Positions 34,959-43,119 of a stretch of DNA of 64,000 bases are shown piece by piece; within the stretch, counting starts at the first letter, position 1, and every line of letters starts with the position of its first letter. A model generated the notes under the pieces. It was given only the letters and a program-made list of their open reading frames with translations. It was not told where the DNA came from and did not search any database. Location of the stretch: contig NZ_CP122961.1 of NCBI RefSeq assembly GCF_029854215.1, forward strand, positions 2,108,001-2,172,000, written 5' to 3'. The position numbers were made by a program, and so were the translations under genes. This stretch comes from Halomonas alkaliantarctica. GTDB taxonomy: Bacteria; Pseudomonadota; Gammaproteobacteria; Pseudomonadales; Halomonadaceae.

Positions 34959-35588
34959 ATGATGAGCGCGATACTCAGTGGTTTAGCTGCCTCGTTAGCA
35001 ACTATCTTTATAAGTGCTATAACACACCATCTAAAACAAAGAATAAGTTATGGCGAGCGATGGAAAAAGAAAAAAGAGCAGTTTGACGATATTATTTTAA
35101 AAGCACGAGAACTAACAAAACAACATGATATTAACTGCGCAGAAAGAGCTTATCTTGAAAACTCAATCTTCTCAAAGTTTGGATGGCCAATGCCCGCAGA
35201 AGCTGTTACGTACCTGCTTACCAAAAAAGACTTTCCATATAACCTTGAAATGTTCCATAAATCTCGAAGAGATATAGAATTTAGCGAAGGAAAATTCAGA
35301 AGCAAGGTCAGTGGTTTAGGAGAGATATTTGCATCGCCAAAAGAGTCTCACATTAAAGCCGTCGTCAGAATTGCTCTAACGCTAAATTTTTCTTGGGGGC
35401 TAACAGCCATAGCTCTGGTGATCATAAATTTAGGGTTTCAATATCCCACGCCAACCATAACAGCAGCATTCGCAACCTTTACTCCATTAGCTCTTTTTGC
35501 TCTCTATTTGCTTGGCACTTCAACAAATGATATGAGAAGAAACAAAAGACTACTAGACCTAAACAACAGTGCAAACCCAGTTATATAA
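34959..35588 (+). CDS. Putative membrane protein, cargo near the cos region (209 aa)
   Basis: The product has a hydrophobic N-terminal segment (LSGLAASLATIFISAITHHL), a charged middle and two C-terminal membrane helices (FSWGLTAIALVIINLGF; AAFATFTPLALFALYLLG). It is AT-rich and opposite in strand to the lysis and head genes. Lambda carries bor in the comparable Rz-to-cos interval, so it is probably a lysogenic conversion gene. No family recognised. Confidence 0.65.
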   Translation: MMSAILSGLAASLATIFISAITHHLKQRISYGERWKKKKEQFDDIILKARELTKQHDINCAERAYLENSIFSKFGWPMPAEAVTYLLTKKDFPYNLEMFHKSRRDIEFSEGKFRSKVSGLGEIFASPKESHIKAVVRIALTLNFSWGLTAIALVIINLGFQYPTPTITAAFATFTPLALFALYLLGTSTNDMRRNKRLLDLNNSANPVI

Positions 35589-35604
35589 ATCGATCTTAAA
35601 ACAA

Positions 35605-35874
35605 TTATTCAATCGATCTTATTTTAATGATTCTATCAACCGCCGCCCGATCAGCATTGAACCGGCGGCGTAGCGCTTCATATTCAGCGAGTAACAACAG
35701 CACTCCTTTATTAGTTTGTAATATCCGCTTGGGTGCTGGCAGCTCATTCGTTAGATGCTCCGGCACCTCCGGGCTATCGCATACCATTGGCATTGACTGA
35801 TCGCTGAAGCTCGCGCACCCAGTCAACAATCCCATCAGGCAAATCGCTATCAAGCCAGTCACCTGCTTTCGCAT
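35605..35874 (-). CDS. Rz1-like outer-membrane spanin lipoprotein
   Basis: The 89-residue protein begins MRKQVTGLIAICLMGLLTGC, a lipoprotein signal with lipobox LTGC. A Pro-containing periplasmic part follows. Its first 101 bp lie within the Rz-type gene in another frame, the classic overlapping Rz/Rz1 arrangement. With Rz it fuses inner and outer membranes at lysis. Confidence 0.85.
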   Translation of the reverse strand: MRKQVTGLIAICLMGLLTGCASFSDQSMPMVCDSPEVPEHLTNELPAPKRILQTNKGVLLLLAEYEALRRRFNADRAAVDRIIKIRSIE

Positions 35875-36169
35875 CTTGTTCTCCCAATGGTTCGAGGGCC
35901 CCGGTGCTGGCGCCTATATCGTCATCAATGGTTTCTAACGTGCGTTCACGCGCAGCCAGCGCGCTGCTCAATGTATTGATGCGCTGGCGCTGCAATTGCT
36001 GGTGCTCGATCAATATCTCAGCGCGTTCACGCTGGTGCTCAGCCTCTGCCTTGTATGCATCACGCTCGCTGGTGACGTGCTGCCAGTAGAAATAAACAGC
36101 AGCAATGCTTAGTGCGCCTACCCCCACCCCGATCAGGTTGCGCTTGAGCTGGCCAATCATTTGCGCCAC
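35774..36169 (-). CDS. Rz-like inner-membrane spanin
   Basis: The 131-residue protein has one N-terminal membrane segment (NLIGVGVGALSIAAVYFYW) followed by a coiled-coil periplasmic domain (SERDAYKAEAEHQRERAEIL). It overlaps the holin-type gene by 13 bp and contains the Rz1 start. Confidence 0.85.
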   Translation of the reverse strand: MAQMIGQLKRNLIGVGVGALSIAAVYFYWQHVTSERDAYKAEAEHQRERAEILIEHQQLQRQRINTLSSALAARERTLETIDDDIGASTGALEPLGEQDAKAGDWLDSDLPDGIVDWVRELQRSVNANGMR

Positions 36170-36510
36170 CGCCCGATGAAAACCTCATAGATGTCGTCTG
36201 CTTTACTGCGAATCCAATCAGTACCCAGGAATGCCAGGAACACACACGGCGGGAAGGCAATGATGGGCGGCCAGCCCTGAGACTCAGCTATCCATAAGAA
36301 AACCGGGAACAGCGGCGTTGCCAGGAGCGTGCACATCAAAGCACCCAGCAGCGACTTTTTGAGGCTGCCGCCCTCGTGTACGCCACGAATAAATCCCATT
36401 GTGAACGTCAGGATGGCCACCAAAGTGATAGGCAAGAAGTCCAGCAGCCCTTGCCAGAAGTTGGGGTCTCTGCCATTCATACGGCGTTTCTCTTTTCGTC
36501 TTGGATTCAT
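36157..36510 (-). CDS. Putative holin
   Basis: The 117-residue protein has two or three membrane helices (LPITLVAILTFTMGFIRG; LLGALMCTLLATPLFPVFLW; PPIIAFPPCVFLAFLG) and a basic C-terminus, between endolysin and Rz. It resembles LydA-type holins more than lambda S. The start at 36,510 follows AGAGGTG by about 7 bases. It would time lysis by permeabilising the inner membrane. Confidence 0.75.
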   Translation of the reverse strand: MNPRRKEKRRMNGRDPNFWQGLLDFLPITLVAILTFTMGFIRGVHEGGSLKKSLLGALMCTLLATPLFPVFLWIAESQGWPPIIAFPPCVFLAFLGTDWIRSKADDIYEVFIGRWRK

Positions 36511-36538
36511 GGCGCACCTCTCGGGCGGGCCTCGTCAG

Positions 36539-37069
36539 TTAGTCGATGGAAATGCCGCCAGCCGATTTATAAACACTCAGCAACTCATCAGTCGCCAGTT
36601 CCCTCTGGCCATACCCAGCACCTGGTAGGCTCGCCCAAATGTTGCGGCAAACATGGATGGCATCACGGATGCGGCCGTCATGGATCAATGCAAGCGCCTT
36701 GCACTGGCGGATAAGGTGAATGGCGCCTAGATCTTGGCTAGCAGGCGTAAAGTCAGGAAGATGGAACCGCTCTACCAGGTCATCCCATGTACGTATCAGG
36801 AACTGGTAGCGCCCTGCTGCGCTGGAGTGGATTTCATAAGCAGGAAGCCAAACAAGCTGGCGCGGGTGATCGTCGTAGCTGTTGAATGTCTTGCCGCCGA
36901 CAATCACATTGAAGCCATCTTGGTTACCAAATTTCGGTGTTCCTTCGGCAAAGGCCAATGTATCGAGGAAGGCGGCTAAGTTGCCGGCGCGTGTATCTCT
37001 TGGCGGTGCTGGCTCAACGCGCAGCAGTTCCGCCTCCTCAAGCCAATGAGTAGGAGAATGAGCCGACAT
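36539..37069 (-). CDS. Endolysin, lambda R-type lytic transglycosylase
   Basis: The 176-residue protein matches lambda gpR along its length: AAFLDTLAFAEGTPKFGNQD with the catalytic Glu, FNVIVGGKTFNSYDDHPRQL, SSAAGRYQFLIRTWDD, and the C-terminal NIWASLPGAGYGQRELATDE. This is the GH104 fold, cleaving peptidoglycan without a signal peptide, so the holin must release it. An N-terminal extension of about 25 residues is extra. Confidence 0.93.
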   Translation of the reverse strand: MSAHSPTHWLEEAELLRVEPAPPRDTRAGNLAAFLDTLAFAEGTPKFGNQDGFNVIVGGKTFNSYDDHPRQLVWLPAYEIHSSAAGRYQFLIRTWDDLVERFHLPDFTPASQDLGAIHLIRQCKALALIHDGRIRDAIHVCRNIWASLPGAGYGQRELATDELLSVYKSAGGISID

Positions 37070-37100
37070 AGCTGAACCTCAATTACTGGAGCCACAGAAA

Positions 37101-37209
37101 CGCAAAAGCCCCACCGGGTGACCGGCAGGGCTTCAAGAAGTGATGGCTAATCGCGCAGCTAGCGCAGCCTAGATAAAATACTGCCTCAATCACGACACTG
37201 AAGCAAATA
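37101..37209 (-). repeat. Late-control block copy 1 (terminator plus upstream sequence)
   Basis: About 108 bp repeated at 39,167-39,274 with roughly 85-90% identity. It includes an AAGCCCTGCCGG / CCGGTGGGGCTTT hairpin with T-rich tail on the minus strand, directly upstream of the endolysin gene. Between Q and lysis genes, lambda has pR' and tR'; position suggests this is the equivalent terminator that an antiterminator must overcome. The rest of 37,210-37,539 is AT-rich and has no supportable gene. Confidence 0.65.
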
Positions 37210-37539
37210 ATTTATTCACATAGCTCTTTCGATGAAAGCATTGATGAATTTGAGCTTCCCAAAGTGCCAAATGGATCTTATATTAAGTTAACTGATAGTC
37301 TGTTACCGATCCCAAAGTAGACATAAAGACAAAGGCCTTATGCACTCCGATCAGGGATATGCAGCTTGCACTATGTTTGGTCTTATATTGCCGAAAGATA
37401 TTATACCACCAGCAATTTAAAGTAGTTAATACTTGGTTTTCACACAAGATAAAATTTTTTATCTTGCTGGCACGTTCATACTGTATAACAGCGCTCCACC
37501 TACCCACTACTAGCAAGTGGTATTAAAGGAAAAACAGAT

Positions 37540-38664
37540 ATGAAAGTAATAACTAAAGAGCATGAAAAAGTCGAATACGGTAAATCCAAAGCAGGAATCG
37601 TAATACACAATTTTTTATCTTCTTTTGATGAGACTTTCAATCAATCTAGCTACGCCATATTTTCTGAATTCTTCAAAAAAAATGAGAATGTATCAAAATG
37701 GATGATCTTTAGCGACTACGTACTAAATGATAAAAATAAGCCAAATGATGTAATAACATTTTCCATACTTCCATACTCTGAGGACTTTGAAAGACTTAAA
37801 GAAAAAATAAATGGTCTATCCTTCAAGGATATTAAAAATTTATCAAGAGTAAATACAGAATTCTTAGAATTTATCAACAAAAGTGAGATTTTAAATATAT
37901 CTATACTCATAGATAAGAATATGACATTAGATCCAATTAATGAGCGTGAGGCGCTAAAGACATGTTACAAAACGGCTATTAACCAAGTAGATTACTGGAT
38001 AAGAAATGAGGGTGAAAACGAAAATTATCTACGTATAAAAAAAGCTTACAACGTCATGCTCCATGAGGTTTCAAAGCAAGGAGTAAATTTAAGAAATATA
38101 AGAAATATTGAAATAGTGTCGAATTTTATTGCATATATAACGTTTCAGGCTTGCCTTTTATTAAAGGTGGATATAATTGGCTGGTTTTCGGATAGAGATT
38201 CTATGCTAACCCATAAGGACGGAAAATTCTCTATGCCAGTAATCTTTGACTTAGCATATAATTTATTTCATGCTTTGATGTTATCAAAAGATAAAGATTA
38301 CGCAGAGAACTTCGTTTTTGGACTGCCAGAACAGACGGGGGATCTATGGTATGATTCATTCAATAGAATACCAGATTTAATTGCTGCAACGCTTGCTGAC
38401 TATGACTATGAAAACAACATTTCTAGCCATAGCAAGTTTTTCCCCGTAATTGAGAATGTCATCACCAATAAAGAAAAGAATTTAATATATAAGATTTACG
38501 CTTTGGAAAATGGATTTGAAGCTGCATATTTAACTTTTACTCGACAAGAAGACAAGATGCCATTGTCGGAATGTGATTTCTCTGCGCTCTGTTGGCATCC
38601 TATATCATTGGCTTTAATAAGAACCTACTCAAATTTCGCTCCTTGGCCGAAAAGCAGTACCTAA
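37540..38664 (+). CDS. Unrecognised AT-rich cargo protein (374 aa)
   Basis: I do not recognise this protein. It starts MKVITKEHEKVEYGKSKAGI, is soluble, mixed alpha/beta with Lys/Asn-rich codon use very unlike the phage genes, and has a good GGAAAAACAGAT leader. Features include HNFLSSFDETFNQSSYAIF and a C-terminal CDFSALCWHPISLAL. It is opposite in strand to the lysis genes and flanked by the two late-control repeat blocks, the slot where lambdoid phages carry cargo. It may be a single-gene defence or conversion gene; this is inference from location. Confidence 0.65.
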   Translation: MKVITKEHEKVEYGKSKAGIVIHNFLSSFDETFNQSSYAIFSEFFKKNENVSKWMIFSDYVLNDKNKPNDVITFSILPYSEDFERLKEKINGLSFKDIKNLSRVNTEFLEFINKSEILNISILIDKNMTLDPINEREALKTCYKTAINQVDYWIRNEGENENYLRIKKAYNVMLHEVSKQGVNLRNIRNIEIVSNFIAYITFQACLLLKVDIIGWFSDRDSMLTHKDGKFSMPVIFDLAYNLFHALMLSKDKDYAENFVFGLPEQTGDLWYDSFNRIPDLIAATLADYDYENNISSHSKFFPVIENVITNKEKNLIYKIYALENGFEAAYLTFTRQEDKMPLSECDFSALCWHPISLALIRTYSNFAPWPKSST

Positions 38665-38732
38665 TGTACACTTCGCCAATACATTAAGCTACTAAGTGCG
38701 TTGGCCATCTTTTATGACCAACGCAATTCAGT

Positions 38733-39120
38733 CTAAGCCTGCCCTACCTCCCACAGCGCCAACCCCTGCCACAACCGCTTACACTTACCCGCCAGTTGCA
38801 ACGCCCCCACACTCTCAAAGTGACTAACAGCCTCATTTAATCCCACCGCACTGATCAACACCTCCTGCTGCTTAACCCTCTGCCTGGCAGTCACCATCCA
38901 AATGCTATGACTTATCTTCTCCAGAAGGATCCGGGCGGCCTGCATCAGCAAAGCCGCGGCCTAGCGTTTGGGCAGTTGATCGAGCAGTAAACCGCAGGCT
39001 TTATGCCACTCGCTTTGAGGGGAGTAGCGCAGGGCGGCAAGAATGGCCTGGTCACTGCACCCACCGCATCCAGGTACTTCACCTGCTAGAGCAGCGGCTG
39101 GAATCCAAGGTTGTCGTGAC
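38733..39120 (-). pseudogene. Degenerate second copy of the Q-position gene
   Basis: About 390 bp align at roughly 80% with the C-terminal two-thirds of the intact gene at 42,556-43,119. Shared stretches include SIWMVTA and LGLNE with FESV. In-frame stops (for example TAG in the equivalent of QAAAML) and small indels break it. Only a 72-codon piece (38,733-38,951) stays open. It lies between the unrecognised 374-aa gene and late-control copy 2. Confidence 0.75.
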
Positions 39121-39166
39121 AGGGCAGCCTTAACCCCCTACTGCCCAGGCGGTGCCAACCTAGATA

Positions 39167-39274
39167 CGCAAAAGCCCCGCCGGGTAACCGGCAGGGCTTC
39201 AAAAAGTTATGGCTAATCGCGCAGCTAGAGCATCATAGATAAAACACTGCCTCAATCACGATACTTAGGCAAAT
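39167..39274 (-). repeat. Late-control block copy 2
   Basis: This copy of 37,101-37,209 has the same hairpin (AAGCCCTGCCGGTTACCCGG...) and the upstream GGCTAATCGCGCAGCTAG and CTGCCTCAATCACGA segments. It is followed on the minus strand by the degenerate Q-like copy. Confidence 0.75.
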
Positions 39275-39342
39275 GTAATCGTCAATTTTTTACTTTTCAT
39301 CACGTCGCTGGTTCAAAAGGACTAATTTCACCCTCATTTTGT

Positions 39343-39398
39343 GCTAAAATGTAATTTACATTAGCCTTTGACATAATTTTAAAAGACATGAGTAAGAT
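39343..39398 (+). promoter_or_regulatory. Candidate operator and promoter of the ParA-SIR2 operon
   Basis: AATGTAA-T-TTACATT (39,348-39,362) is a perfect 7-bp inverted repeat, followed by TTGACA (39,368) and a TAAGAT 19 bp later. A dyad just upstream of a -35 box suggests a regulated promoter about 110 bp before the ParA-like start. Confidence 0.45.
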
Positions 39399-39508
39399 GA
39401 TCAGATTTCGCCAGTTAAAACAGGGTTGTTATTTAGAATAGTTATTAGCAAAAACCTACTGCTGCCATTTAGTGGCATAAACAACATACTATTGACACTG
39501 AGGTTAAA

Positions 39509-40519
39509 ATGAAAAGCATAGTTTTTTTCAACAATAAAGGAGGCGTTGGAAAAACAACTCTCCTATGTAACATGGCTGCTTACCTATCAATAAAAAAATC
39601 CAAGAAAGTACTTATTATAGATGCTGACCCTCAATGCAATAGTACCACATACATATTATCCGAAGAAAAACTTGAATCAATATATGGGAAATCTAAAAGA
39701 GACAGCATTGAATCTTTTTTATCACCAGTTAGAAAGGCAAAGGGTTATCTTGAAAAAAGAATAAACCCTGTAAAGTCAGAAAGATTCAAGGTTGATATAA
39801 TCCCAGGCGATCCAAGACTTTCGCTCAGCGAAGATTTATTAGCAACTGACTGGAAGTCAGCTACGTCGGGTGACCCGAGAGGATTGCAAACAACTTTAGT
39901 TTTTGAACATCTCAAACTTCAATATGAAGAGTATGATTATATTTTCTTTGATGTTGGCCCATCCTTAGGTGCGATAAATCGCTCTGTACTTATAGCTTGT
40001 GATTATTTTGTAATTCCAATGGCAGTTGACGTATTCAGTCTAATGGCCTTAGAAAACATAAATCTTTCTCTAACTAAGTGGAGAAAAGGCATAGAAGATG
40101 GTTTAAAAAAATACGAAGAAGAAGAAAACGAGCCTTATGAAATTTATGACAAAGAATTTCAATGGAGTCTAAAGTTCTCTGGATACGTACTTCAACAATA
40201 TAAAGCTAAAACTGTTAGAGGTGAAAAGGTACACGTTAAAGCCTACGAGAAAATTTCTAAAGAGATCCCAGCAGCAATTGAAAGAGAAATACATTCGATA
40301 ACTAAAGACCACTTAACACTTGACAATCTTTTCTTAGGCGAAATTGAGAATCTTCATAGCTTGGTTCCTATGTCTCAGACTACTAACGCACCTATATTCA
40401 GTTTAAAATCTAAAGATGGCGTTGTCGGGGCGCACTTCCAAAAAGTACAGTATTCGGAGGGAATTTATTCCAGTATTGCTAAGAAGCTATTAAGCAACAT
40501 TGGAGATAGTGATGATTAA
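39509..40519 (+). CDS. ParA/MinD-like ATPase paired with SIR2
   Basis: The 336-residue protein starts MKSIVFFNNKGGVGKTTLLC, the deviant Walker A. It continues KKVLIIDADPQCNSTTY (switch I-type Asp), YDYIFFDVGPSLGAINRSVL (Walker B) and SVLIACDYFVIPMAVDVFSLMAL, as in ParA-family partition ATPases. No ParB gene or centromere repeat is nearby, and prophage integration makes partition unneeded. The next gene overlaps it by 8 bp and encodes a SIR2-domain protein, so the pair is cotranscribed. I infer a sensor or regulator role for the ATPase. Confidence 0.85.
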   Translation: MKSIVFFNNKGGVGKTTLLCNMAAYLSIKKSKKVLIIDADPQCNSTTYILSEEKLESIYGKSKRDSIESFLSPVRKAKGYLEKRINPVKSERFKVDIIPGDPRLSLSEDLLATDWKSATSGDPRGLQTTLVFEHLKLQYEEYDYIFFDVGPSLGAINRSVLIACDYFVIPMAVDVFSLMALENINLSLTKWRKGIEDGLKKYEEEENEPYEIYDKEFQWSLKFSGYVLQQYKAKTVRGEKVHVKAYEKISKEIPAAIEREIHSITKDHLTLDNLFLGEIENLHSLVPMSQTTNAPIFSLKSKDGVVGAHFQKVQYSEGIYSSIAKKLLSNIGDSDD

Positions 40520-41375
40520 GTGGCCAAAGGAGGTAGTCAGTGATATTAGCAGACGTCGCTGTGTTATATTTTTAGGGTCAGGAATTTCTAGAAACAGTGT
40601 TAACACTACCGGGAGAAGACCTAAGACATGGTATCAATTCCTCCAAAGTGCTATCACAGATATTAACCCTAAAGCTCATATCAGCAAGTTATTAAAGGAT
40701 AATGACTACCTAACAGCTTGCGAGGTGGTAAAGCGGCAACTTGGAAAGGAGGAATTCACTAGAATTGTTAGAGAAGAGTTTCTTGTTCCTGCATATCAGC
40801 CTGCCGATATTCACAAAAAAATATTTTCATTGGATTCTAGAATTGTAGCAACTCCCAATTTTGATAAAATATATGAAACTTACGCTAACAGTGAAGCAAA
40901 TGGATCGATTGTAGTCAAACAGCATTACGATTCCGATGTAATGTCAAGCATTCGAGGGTCTGAACGTATTATTCTAAAGGTTCACGGCACTATTGACTCC
41001 CCTGACAAATTAATATTTACCAGAGCCGAATATGCAGAGGCTCGAACAAAGTATTCATCTTTTTACGAATTACTCGAAGCTCTTTCACTGACGCATACTT
41101 TTCTTTTTCTTGGCTGCGGAGTCAATGACCCTGACATTAAGCTTTTGCTAGAAGATTCTTTATTCAAACACAATAGCAGCAGATCCCACGTCATGCTTCT
41201 ACCTAAGAAATCTTTACACAACTCTGTAATTGAAGTTATTCAGGATACAATGAACCTAAATATAATCCAATACTCAGGAGCAAATAATCATATAGAGCTA
41301 CTTGAATCAGTTACAGAGCTAGTAGATTTAGTTGAAGCTGAAAGAGAGGAGTTAAAAATAAATATGAATTGGTAA
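40512..41375 (+). CDS. SIR2-domain protein, effector candidate of a ParA-SIR2 pair
   Basis: The 287-residue protein is essentially one SIR2-like domain: CVIFLGSGISRNSVNTTGRR (NAD-binding G-x-G), IVATPNFDKIYETYANS (Asn), LKVHGTIDSPDKLIF (His), and THTFLFLGCGVNDPDIKLLL. The start at 40,512 overlaps the ATPase stop; an alternative 4 codons earlier exists. SIR2 proteins of this type in defence systems hydrolyse NAD. Low GC marks it as acquired cargo. Lacking a long C-terminal sensor, it would need a partner for activation, which the ATPase could be. Confidence 0.8.
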   Translation: MIKWPKEVVSDISRRRCVIFLGSGISRNSVNTTGRRPKTWYQFLQSAITDINPKAHISKLLKDNDYLTACEVVKRQLGKEEFTRIVREEFLVPAYQPADIHKKIFSLDSRIVATPNFDKIYETYANSEANGSIVVKQHYDSDVMSSIRGSERIILKVHGTIDSPDKLIFTRAEYAEARTKYSSFYELLEALSLTHTFLFLGCGVNDPDIKLLLEDSLFKHNSSRSHVMLLPKKSLHNSVIEVIQDTMNLNIIQYSGANNHIELLESVTELVDLVEAEREELKINMNW

Positions 41376-41775
41376 ATTAATTAAGCCACTGTTATACACT
41401 TGAAAATCTTCTGCTTTTTATATACAACCCTAGCGTTTTATCGGCACAAAAACTCCTCAAATTAAATGTTTTTGGGGAGTAGAATAAAGAAAAACTCTTC
41501 AATGGCAATGCGTATTCAAAAAGAAATTAAACTTTGCAAAAAAAACACACGTAAGATTACTTGAGCTCTTATCATCACCTAACTAGCACTCTTAAAACAA
41601 CATACTGCCGCATATACTCAGATCCGAAAATAGATTATTTGCAATATCTCCATTACCGCACACTGCATGCTGTTTGAAACCAAAAATAATGAATATTTCA
41701 ATATTTATATTAAATAATTATTCGAGTGTGTAAATATAATAGCTATAAAATTCAACCTAATTCCGGAGATGCGTT
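41376..41775. other. AT-rich intergenic region between cargo genes
   Basis: I find no supportable gene. It must hold the promoter of the HEPN-type gene; TATTTATATTAAATAATTA stretches around 41,700 are AT-rich enough for one, but no clear -35/-10 pair stands out. Confidence 0.45.
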
Positions 41776-42441
41776 TTGAAAATTGAGTTTAACCTACTTG
41801 GAAATGCTATTGACTCGATCGAAAGCGCAATTGAGCTTCTAGCATGGCGTGATGAGAAAGACGACGCAAAGCGTTTGAAGCAGGCAGTGCTTTGCATCGC
41901 GCACGGAGTCGAGCTGCTGCTCAAAGAGCGCCTGCGCCTCGTACATCCATCCTTGGTTTGGGAAAACGTCGATAAATATCCAGGACTCAGTGCAAGAACA
42001 GTTACAGTTGATGGCGCGCTTGGACGCCTACAAAAGATAGGTGGCCTTGATTTTCAAAAGGAAGACAGGCACCTAATCACGTCGCTGCGGGATACTCGAA
42101 ATGCTATTGAACATTACTCGTGGTCTACGACCAAGAGCGAGGCAGAGAAAATTGTTGGGAATGCCCTTGGTTTCGCGGTGCACTTCGCGAGAGCAGAACT
42201 GAAACATGACTTTTTTGGTTACCACACTCGCAAAGATGATACCTTTGAAGTGCTGCTTGAAGAAAACTTTCATTTTGCGAAAGCATTCAGGGATCGCTAC
42301 GAGCAGCACCCTAATGCTGCGAATACGGTTAAAATACTTTGCGATTTCTGTCATGCTCAATCTGCCGACCCTTCAACCGGTGCCTGCGAGTTGTGTGGTC
42401 ACTGGAATAGTTTACCTGATGATTACGATTGCCCATTCTGA
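41776..42441 (+). CDS. HEPN-like protein with C-terminal zinc ribbon
   Basis: The 221-residue protein starts at TTG with GGAG 7 bases upstream. A helical N-terminal region (IDSIESAIELLAWRDEKDD; AVLCIAHGVELLLKERL) is followed by LRDTRNAIEHYSW, containing R-N-x-x-x-H, the HEPN RNase signature. The C-terminus has two CxxC pairs (CDFCHAQSADPSTGACELCG), a zinc ribbon. HEPN proteins often act as RNases in toxin-antitoxin or phage-defence systems. No antitoxin gene is adjacent; it lies between the SIR2 gene and the Q-position gene. Catalytic activity is inferred. Confidence 0.65.
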   Translation: MKIEFNLLGNAIDSIESAIELLAWRDEKDDAKRLKQAVLCIAHGVELLLKERLRLVHPSLVWENVDKYPGLSARTVTVDGALGRLQKIGGLDFQKEDRHLITSLRDTRNAIEHYSWSTTKSEAEKIVGNALGFAVHFARAELKHDFFGYHTRKDDTFEVLLEENFHFAKAFRDRYEQHPNAANTVKILCDFCHAQSADPSTGACELCGHWNSLPDDYDCPF

Positions 42442-42555
42442 ACGACCGCACCTAGCCTATTAAATGTATTTAAACTCCTCAACAACCAATCCTTCAGACA
42501 TAATTAGGGACGTTTTTATGATTGGCGTTGACCTTATATAAAAGGCAACGTCACC

Positions 42556-43119
42556 CTAAATACTTACGCCTCCCTCCCCTTTCTCCAGCCATTCCCACAA
42601 CCGCTTACGCGCACGCTTACCCGCCACCTGCAACGCCTCCACACTCTCAAAGTGCCGTACGCCTTCATTCAACCCCAGCGCCCTAAGCAACACCCCCTGA
42701 CGCTCCACCATCTGCTTGGCAGTTACCATCCAAATGCTATGGCCCATCTTCTCCGGACGGATGCGGGCGGCCTGCATCAGCATGGCCGCGGCCTGGCGTT
42801 TGGGTAGCTGATCCAACAACCAACCACAGGTCTTATGCCACTGGCTTTGAGGGTGGTACCGCAACGCGGCTAGCATGGCCTGGTCACTGCGGCCACCGCC
42901 GCCAGGTATCTCACCTGCCAGCGCTGTGACACTGAACGGTTGGTATCCAGGGTTCTCATGACGGTAATCAAGCTGCAGCTCCAGCATGGTGTCGATAATG
43001 CGGGATACTGCTGCATCACGCGCTCGTTCATCACTCTTCGCTGCCTCCACGACACGCCAGGGGTTTGCTACCTGCTTCCAATCATCAAACTGCATCTGGC
43101 TCCCCTTCTGCTGTGTCAT
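42556..43119 (-). CDS. Protein in the Q (late antiterminator) position
   Basis: The 187-residue helical protein MTQQKGSQMQFDDWKQVANP... has a GGGGRSDQAMLAALRYHPQS segment and basic C-terminus (AGKRARKRLWEWLEKGEGG). It is the last gene of the early minus-strand operon before the lysis genes, where lambda has Q. Its start overlaps the VRR-NUC stop (TGATG). No direct Q homology is claimed; function follows position and the duplicated terminator block downstream. Confidence 0.6.
   Translation of the reverse strand: MTQQKGSQMQFDDWKQVANPWRVVEAAKSDERARDAAVSRIIDTMLELQLDYRHENPGYQPFSVTALAGEIPGGGGRSDQAMLAALRYHPQSQWHKTCGWLLDQLPKRQAAAMLMQAARIRPEKMGHSIWMVTAKQMVERQGVLLRALGLNEGVRHFESVEALQVAGKRARKRLWEWLEKGEGGVSI

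Noticed and set aside
39509..40519. Plasmid-type partition (ParA/ParB) for a phage-plasmid
   Set aside because: No ParB gene or centromere repeats are present, and the element has an integrase, attL and attR; the overlapping partner is SIR2.
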